The notes under the pieces are model-generated. The model was given only the letters and a program-made list of their open reading frames with translations. It was not told the origin of the DNA and searched no databases. Shown piece by piece: positions 58,478-64,000 of a stretch of DNA of 64,000 nucleotides. Origin of the DNA: Cotesia glomerata. Lineage: Eukaryota > Arthropoda > Insecta > Hymenoptera > Braconidae. Where the stretch lies: positions 20,546,430 through 20,610,429 of the forward strand of contig NC_058158.1 of NCBI RefSeq assembly GCF_020080835.1, in the 5' to 3' direction. The position numbers and the translations under genes are program-made. The first letter of the stretch is position 1. Every line of letters starts with the position of its first letter.

Positions 58478-60362
58478 TTAAAGAATCTGGTGTTCTTGAT
58501 TATTGGCTAAGAAAAAACATTTTTGAAAAATCGATTCCATATGATTTTTACACATTGGCAATTTACATGAACAGCAAGACGTACATACTTTAATATCTTT
58601 TGATCTCAAACAAACAGAAAAGCGTTTAGGTTTGTTATCAGTCTTCTCTAATAATTTAGGATGAAAACTATCGGAACCTGAAAACTGTGCTGCATCTCCT
58701 CGTAATTGTCGAGGCAAATATCTATTTGTTGCTCTCTGTTTTATAGCTTTATTAACAAGAGATAATCCTAACTGCTTTACAAAATTTCTTCGTAGAATAT
58801 TTACGTTATTGTTGATTGAATATATAATGAAGCTGTTTAAGATCACAACATCAAGTAAATGAAACCAAATTCTTAAAGAAAAACGTCGTGTCCTTCGTGA
58901 AATAGAATTTTCGGAAATCATTTTTTTTAATTGTTCTGTAGCATAAGCTGCGTTTATGTAACATTGATTAGCTAACTTTTTGTTGCAATTATTTTCAGTC
59001 TTGATATCATGAACCGTTGACAGAAGAACCATGTTTTTTTTATTATCATCAACATGAGATGAAAGAATAAAATTATTCTGACATCCATAAAAAAATTGCG
59101 TTTGATTTTCACTAAAAATATCCGGAAAATCTCGAGGAATTTCCAGTTCAGAGCCATTTAGTTTACCGATAGCAGTAATATTATTTGCTAGCAGATTACA
59201 TAAGGGAAAAAGAGGTTAAGTTATCCATTAAAAGTAAATTACACTGTAAACCATTGGTTAAATGCTGTACATAGCTTTCGGTACTATTTGATTGATCCTT
59301 AGACCTGTTTGTTCCATTCTGTACAAAAACCTTCATATTTAAAATAAAATGGAAGCAAGTATCAACAAGAGTATAAATTTTCATTCCATAACGTGGTGAT
59401 TCTGGGTTGGTAGATTTAAATGACGGGCAGTTTCCTTTGTACTCAACGATTTGTTCATATATTGTCTTATCAGATCCAACTTTAAAATTACTTTGACAAT
59501 TAGCGATAAACAATTCAAATAAATTTCTAACTTCAGCTAGACTATCATTTTTTTTTTTAGATGTTCTTTAATCATTACGATTGTTAAATCTCATACAACG
59601 TAGCAAAAACTTTAAACGATTGAGGTTCATTGCTAGACGAAAAACATCCACACCTAACCCATTTTTTTCCCACAATTCATCGAAATTTTGGTTTTTTGAT
59701 TTAAATAGACTTATTAATAAAAGAAGACCGATTACAGTTCTAATTTCATCAACACTTGTTTCATAACAGTCCCAATCTCGGCTGTACCGATGACGTAAAT
59801 TTATGATATATGAGTTTGTGTTATCGGTTATGAGTTTTAAAATCTTATTATCAACAAACAAATGAAAGCATTCATCAATTGATTTAACTTCAGAGGCTGT
59901 AGTTGATGAACCAGCTGTTTCAAATAGTAAATCTGGATGATCTTGACGAATATTCTCAGATGAAAATTTACTCCATTTGGTTACATTATCTCTCCCTAAA
60001 TGATAAAATGTCATTATTAAAATTGTCAGTTTTCCTAACTTTAGTGGGCGCTGAATAGGTCGTCTTTTTACAACACGAGTTAGAGTCGTCAAAATTTTTT
60101 AAATCTAATAAAACTTCGTCGTCACTTTCATCCGATTCTTGCCATTCTAATTCGGTAGCAATGCCATCTAATAGAGTTCGGCGGATACCTTCAAAATTAA
60201 ACGTTTCAGTAGCCTGTAAATAGAAGAGAAGATATCAGAATATAATATGTGAAAATAACGTTATTTGAATAGCAAGCATATTATAAACTCGATGAATTAA
60301 TTTTTTAAAATACATAATGCATTTACATTCATATTATTGGATGAATATTGATAACTCACCAT
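58478..60362 (-). pseudogene. piggyBac-type transposase, broken
   Basis: Read on the minus strand. An exon ending exactly ATG (60362-60360) is followed by GTGAGT; intron 60359-60214; exon 2 from 60213 starts ATETFNFEGIRRTLLDG. Then come LGRDNVTKWSKF, the helical N-terminal DDE_Tnp_1_7 region (60092-59568), YGMKIYTLVDTCFHF (first Asp) and LLLMDNLTSFSL (second Asp) at 59513-59196. The C-terminal piece 59032-58478 has FHLLDVVILNSFIIYSI and a Cys-rich finger CTSCCSCKLPMCKNH. Several frameshifts separate the pieces. Where piggyBac enzymes have GVDxxDQ (third Asp), this copy has AYATEQ. Confidence 0.8.
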
Positions 60363-60894
60363 GTTTTTAAAAAATTTAATATTCAGTAGACTCGATATGC
60401 AAAAATTTTGATCCATACATTCGTTGAAGATAATAAATGTTAATAGATCAGTCATAAATTTTTCATGCCGCTATTTATTTTATTAATCCTAAATATCAGT
60501 TTGATTAATTGACTGCAACACAGAAAAGAATTAACGATGTTTCTAAAGTCACGGTAGCAGGGCTGCCAGAAGTGCTCACAACGAAAGCGCAGCGACCTTA
60601 CGAGAAAACCGCAAAGTAAAGAAAAAAACCGCTCAATATTTGAAATTTAAATTAATACAGACTTTTTTTTTATAATTCATCCTTGAAAAATTAGTTAAAT
60701 ATGTATATTAATACATATAGATCAATTATTCAAAATATTTTTGAAATTTGACAATTACTCTAATAATTGGAAAAATAGTTGTTTTTTTTTCTTTTTCACT
60801 AGTTTTTTTCTCATAGACGCTAAAATTAAAATTGAGCATATCATCATCAGAACTAAGAAAAAAAAAATCTAAAGAAAAATTTGAAAATCTTCCA
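60363..60894. other. Intergenic DNA upstream of the piggyBac remnant
   Basis: A short GC-richer patch (60545-60620, GTAGCAGGGCTGCCAGAAGT) is seen, but no terminal repeat or TTAA pair I can tie to the piggyBac copy. The 60726-60923 frame is low complexity and not called. Confidence 0.4.
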
Positions 60895-61135
60895 CACTTG
60901 GTGTGCGTCATTGTGTACTTCAAATTTTTTTAAGTCCTAGTAGAAAGATTTTACGAATTTCATAAAAAGTAAAGTATTTTGCAACTACGCACACTAAATA
61001 CGTTCCAAAATTGTTTCTTTTAATTTTTAAATGTACAACAAAATTTTTTTTAATTTCCAAAAATTATATACAATCATATCGGTTACTTGGATTTTTTAAT
61101 TTTTTATTTTATATTTTTTTGTAAACAATAACGTA
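60895..61135. mobile_element. MITE family M, partial copy
   Basis: Matches the centre and part of one arm of the 39412 copy: TTGGTGTGCGTCATTGTGTA, then GTTACTTGGATTTTTTAAT. Truncated before the terminus. Confidence 0.65.
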
Positions 61136-61794
61136 TACAGATGTTAGCAACATTTATTATCACAAGTTTAAATCAACGTCTAGATATTATATAATTAGAC
61201 AAACGCGCATATGTCTGTTGTACTATCACATTTTAATAAAATCAAATTAATAATCATTCAATATTAATTTCATAATAGTTACTGAATTCGGTATATTTTT
61301 AAATTTTTTACAGCTTTTTGTATGATTTATTATTCTCTGTTTTATAATTGTTTTTCCTCGAACTTCTGTGTTAAGAACTTTGCATTTATTTATTGGGACT
61401 ATTGATCAATATCGGTAATAATAAAATTTTTTAAATTATGTTCATGAGATTATATTTTCTAACAAACTAATGAATCTGTACACTGCTTCGAGAAAAGTTA
61501 TTTGTAGTCTTAAAATATTTTGTTGATATTACGCCTCGGAAAATATGAATTTGATATAATCATATCAGGCCAAATCATATATTTTATTTTTATTTTCAAA
61601 TAAAGTGAACATGTTAATTACACCATTTCTTCGGGGACAAATTGTTGAATAAACTACTATTTTGAGGACACTTCGATACTTTTAGGTCAGCCGAAACTAT
61701 CAACAGAATATAACCGATTCTTTAAGGAAGAATAGTTTGAGGACATCCTCAAACTATAATAAACATTTATACTCTTTTCACTTTTCTATACCAT
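61136..61794. other. AT-rich DNA with a late palindrome copy
   Basis: No gene. TTTGAGGACATCCTCAAA at 61736-61753 and a half-site TTTGAGGACA at 61661. Confidence 0.5.
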
Positions 61795-61851
61795 TTACGC
61801 GATAATGTCCGTACATCTGTGCGTTTGCATGTCTGTGTGCGTGCGTGGGTG

Positions 61852-61884
<33 letters not shown>

Positions 61885-62315
61885 TGATATATGTAACCCT
61901 CTCATAACTTTTAAACGGTTCGACCGATTCGATCGCAGTTGGCGCTATTCGACAGGACTTATCTAAACTTAAATTTTTTACACAATTTGAGTTGATTCGA
62001 AGTGGTAGATTTTGAGAAATCTCAAAAAAACTACAAAAAGAAAATTTCAAATGTGTTTTTTTTTTTCAAATAACTTTTAAACGGCTCTATCGATCGATTC
62101 CAAAAACTAATCAGCTTTCGATATCAAAAAACCACGTTGATTGTCGCTAGATTTGTTGAAATCGGTTCATTCGTTCGTGAGTTATCGTTGACGAAAAAAA
62201 TCGAAAAAAGTGATATTTTCGAATTATTCCGAAATTTTTGGTCTGTTTAATTTGTGTTTAAATGTAAATTATAGGATTCGAAAAACTTCGTCGAATACTT
62301 AAAATTGCACCAATT
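61795..62315 (+). repeat. Repeat K, copy 3
   Basis: Short (GT)n with interruptions (about 61830-61885), then CTCATAACTTTTAAACGG and the TTCGACCGATTCGATCGCAG-type segment as in copies 1 and 2. It ends near AAAATTGCACCAATTAC where Helitron-like coding begins. No LINE is inserted in this copy's AC tract. Confidence 0.65.
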
Positions 62316-62329
62316 ACAAAGCGATAATC

Positions 62330-64000
62330 ACGCTATCGTCTTTAATCCTGATAAAACACCAGCATATTCGTAAATTCAAGGCACCCGTTGTTGATGATGT
62401 TGCTGGAATCATGGTTGGCGATTGTACAGCTGCACGAGAAATTGAGATTCGTAGAAGAAATAATAATCTTCAGTTCATTGCTGACACACATCGTTCATAT
62501 GACGCTCTCCAATATCCGCTAATATTCTGGAAGGGACAACACGGATATTGCATAAACATAAAACAACGAGATCCCGTATCAGGTACTTCATTGATTATTA
62601 ATTTGATCATTAATCATTTAACAAAACAATTAAATTATTGAACGTAATAAATTTAAATTAATTTTTATGAACAAATATTACAGGAGCTGAAACAAACAAG
62701 AACGTTAGCTCAAAGGATTATTATGCGTACCGATTAATGATTAGACGTGGCCTGGACAACGTCATTTTACGATGTCGTGAGCTTTGTCAACAATTCATGG
62801 TCGACATGTACGCGAAGATTGAGAGCGAACGACTACGATACTTACGATATAATCAACAAAAGCTGCGCGCGGAAGAGTACATTCATTTGCGAGACGCTAT
62901 CAACAACAACGCCGACGTCGCCGAAATAGGTAACCATGTCATTTTACCATCATCGTACGTAGGCAGTCCACGTCATATGCAAGAATATATACAGGATGCT
63001 CTGACTTTCGTGCGCGAATATGGACGACCATGTTTATTTATCACGTTCACATGTAATCCAAAATGGCCAGAGATTACATCTTTGCTACTGCCTGGCCAAA
63101 ATGCAATACATCGCCATGACATTACAGCACGTGTGTTCAGACAAAAGTTGAAGTCTTTAATAAGTTTCATTACTAAATCACATGTATTTGGTCCCACACG
63201 TTGCTGAATGTATTCGGTTGAGTGGCAAAAGCGAGGATTACCTCATGCACACATTTTGGTTTGGTTCATCGACAAAATCCGTCCAGCAGAAATCGATAGT
63301 ATCATTTCTGCGGAAATTCCAGATCCATCCACTGACCAACTGCTGTTTGATATTGTTACAACAAACATGATTCATGGTCCATGTGGTACTCGTAATAGTT
63401 CATCGCCTTGCATGGCTGATGGAAAATGTACTAAAAATTTCCCTAAAGATTTTACCAATGATACGGTCACAAATGTCGATGGATACCCAATATATCGTCG
63501 AAGAAATCCTGAAAATGGCGGACAATCATTTATTGAAAATATCATCAACACAGACATTGATATCGACAATCGTTGGGTGGTGCCATATTCGCCTCTGCTG
63601 AGCAATTCATATAATGCTCATATTAATGTTGAGTTCTGCAGTTCTGTGAAGAGCATCAAATACATTTGCAAGTATGTCCATAAAGGCAGTGATATGACTG
63701 TGTTTACAGTGGAAAATACTAAGGTGAATGCTCCTCAAGTGAATAAAAACGATGAAATAACGCTTTACCAAATTGGTCGGTACATCAGCTCTAATGAAGC
63801 TGCTTGGCGTATCTTTGGTTTTCCAATTCATGAACGGGATCCAGCAGTTGTTCAGTTAGCCATCCATCTTGAAAACGGTCAGCCTGTATTTTTTACGAAC
63901 GAGACAGCGATTGATCGTGCAATAAATCCTCCAAAACTACACTCACTGCATTTTTTGAATTGTGTAATCGTGCGGATGATTTTGGTGCCTTTGCACGAAC
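62330..64000 (+). pseudogene. Helitron Rep/helicase, N-terminal part, broken and cut by window end
   Basis: Exon pieces: 62365-62582 (KAPVVDDVAGIMVGDCTAAR, FWKGQHGYCINIKQRD), a probable 101-bp intron 62583-62683 (GTACTT...TTACAG), then 62684 on (KDYYAYRLMIRRGLDN, FVREYGRPCLFITFTCNPKW). A TGA at 63205-63207 stands where the family has Trp just before MYSVEWQKRGLPHAHILVWF, which holds the HUH nickase motif (PHAH). A one-base deletion near 63932 shifts the end. An earlier frameshift lies near 62355. These proteins initiate rolling-circle transposition; this copy could not be translated whole. The helicase lies beyond the window. Confidence 0.85.

Noticed and set aside
58478..60362. Functional domesticated piggyBac gene
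   Set aside because: Several frameshifts across the catalytic domain and loss of the third Asp argue for decay.

Overview
This is AT-rich nuclear DNA of an insect, most likely a hymenopteran (my guess would be a parasitoid wasp). The kingdom-level call rests on GT-AG introns, R1-, CR1/jockey-like, piggyBac and Helitron elements, and fragments of animal nuclear genes (fat facets/USP9X and cytosolic lysyl-tRNA synthetase). The species call is inference. I see no intact ordinary cellular gene. The window is a transposon graveyard inside degenerate AT satellite, followed by a calmer accessory-gene region with broken transposase- and recombinase-type genes. There is one 100-base N gap at 15943-16042.

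Layout. 1-760: remnant of a multicopy insect protein gene. 1430-5610: AT satellite hit by a foldback element carrying tRNA-like sequences and by a 1.77 kb solo LTR (TGTAAC...GTTACA, 4-bp target duplication). 5611-10410: LINE A, two-ORF, with intact reverse transcriptase. 10411-21440: AT satellite with large internal duplications, a foldback/minisatellite element (11841-12849), MITEs and the gap. 21441-24583: a dispersed repeat (K) carrying an R1-clade LINE (C, minus strand) inside its AC microsatellite. 25129-28750: a long-TIR transposon-like unit holding fragments of fat facets and LysRS. 29225-32370: a second K copy with R1-clade LINE D in its AC repeat. 33755-38660: LINE B, a decayed relative of LINE A. 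38876-42490: more MITEs and foldbacks.

42.5-62 kb is different in character. It has a cluster of a 19-bp palindrome (TTTGAGGACTGTCCTCAAA), two diverged tandem duplications, a possible CTCF core site, and two related genes facing each other. Gene H (47.1-48.2 kb, +) has only zinc-finger regions. Gene G (57.3-49.7 kb, -) is multi-exon: zinc fingers, a Crypton-like tyrosine-recombinase core and a SANT/Myb-like C-terminus. Gene G is interrupted in an exon by a 2.07 kb element whose 101-bp minisatellite shows a 505-bp higher-order repeat. A dead piggyBac transposase (60.4-58.5 kb, -) follows, then a third K copy and the start of a degenerate Helitron Rep gene (62.3-64.0 kb, +) that runs off the window.

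The most interesting items are: the 3.6 kb gene-capturing TIR unit, whose empty site is present at 39335-39342; the TAG-CAA-TTA junction between LINE A ORF1 and in-frame ORF2, which looks like a stop-codon readthrough signal; the covarying 3' hairpin shared by LINEs A and B; the repeated use of AC microsatellites by the R1-clade LINEs; the higher-order minisatellite; and the palindrome cluster.
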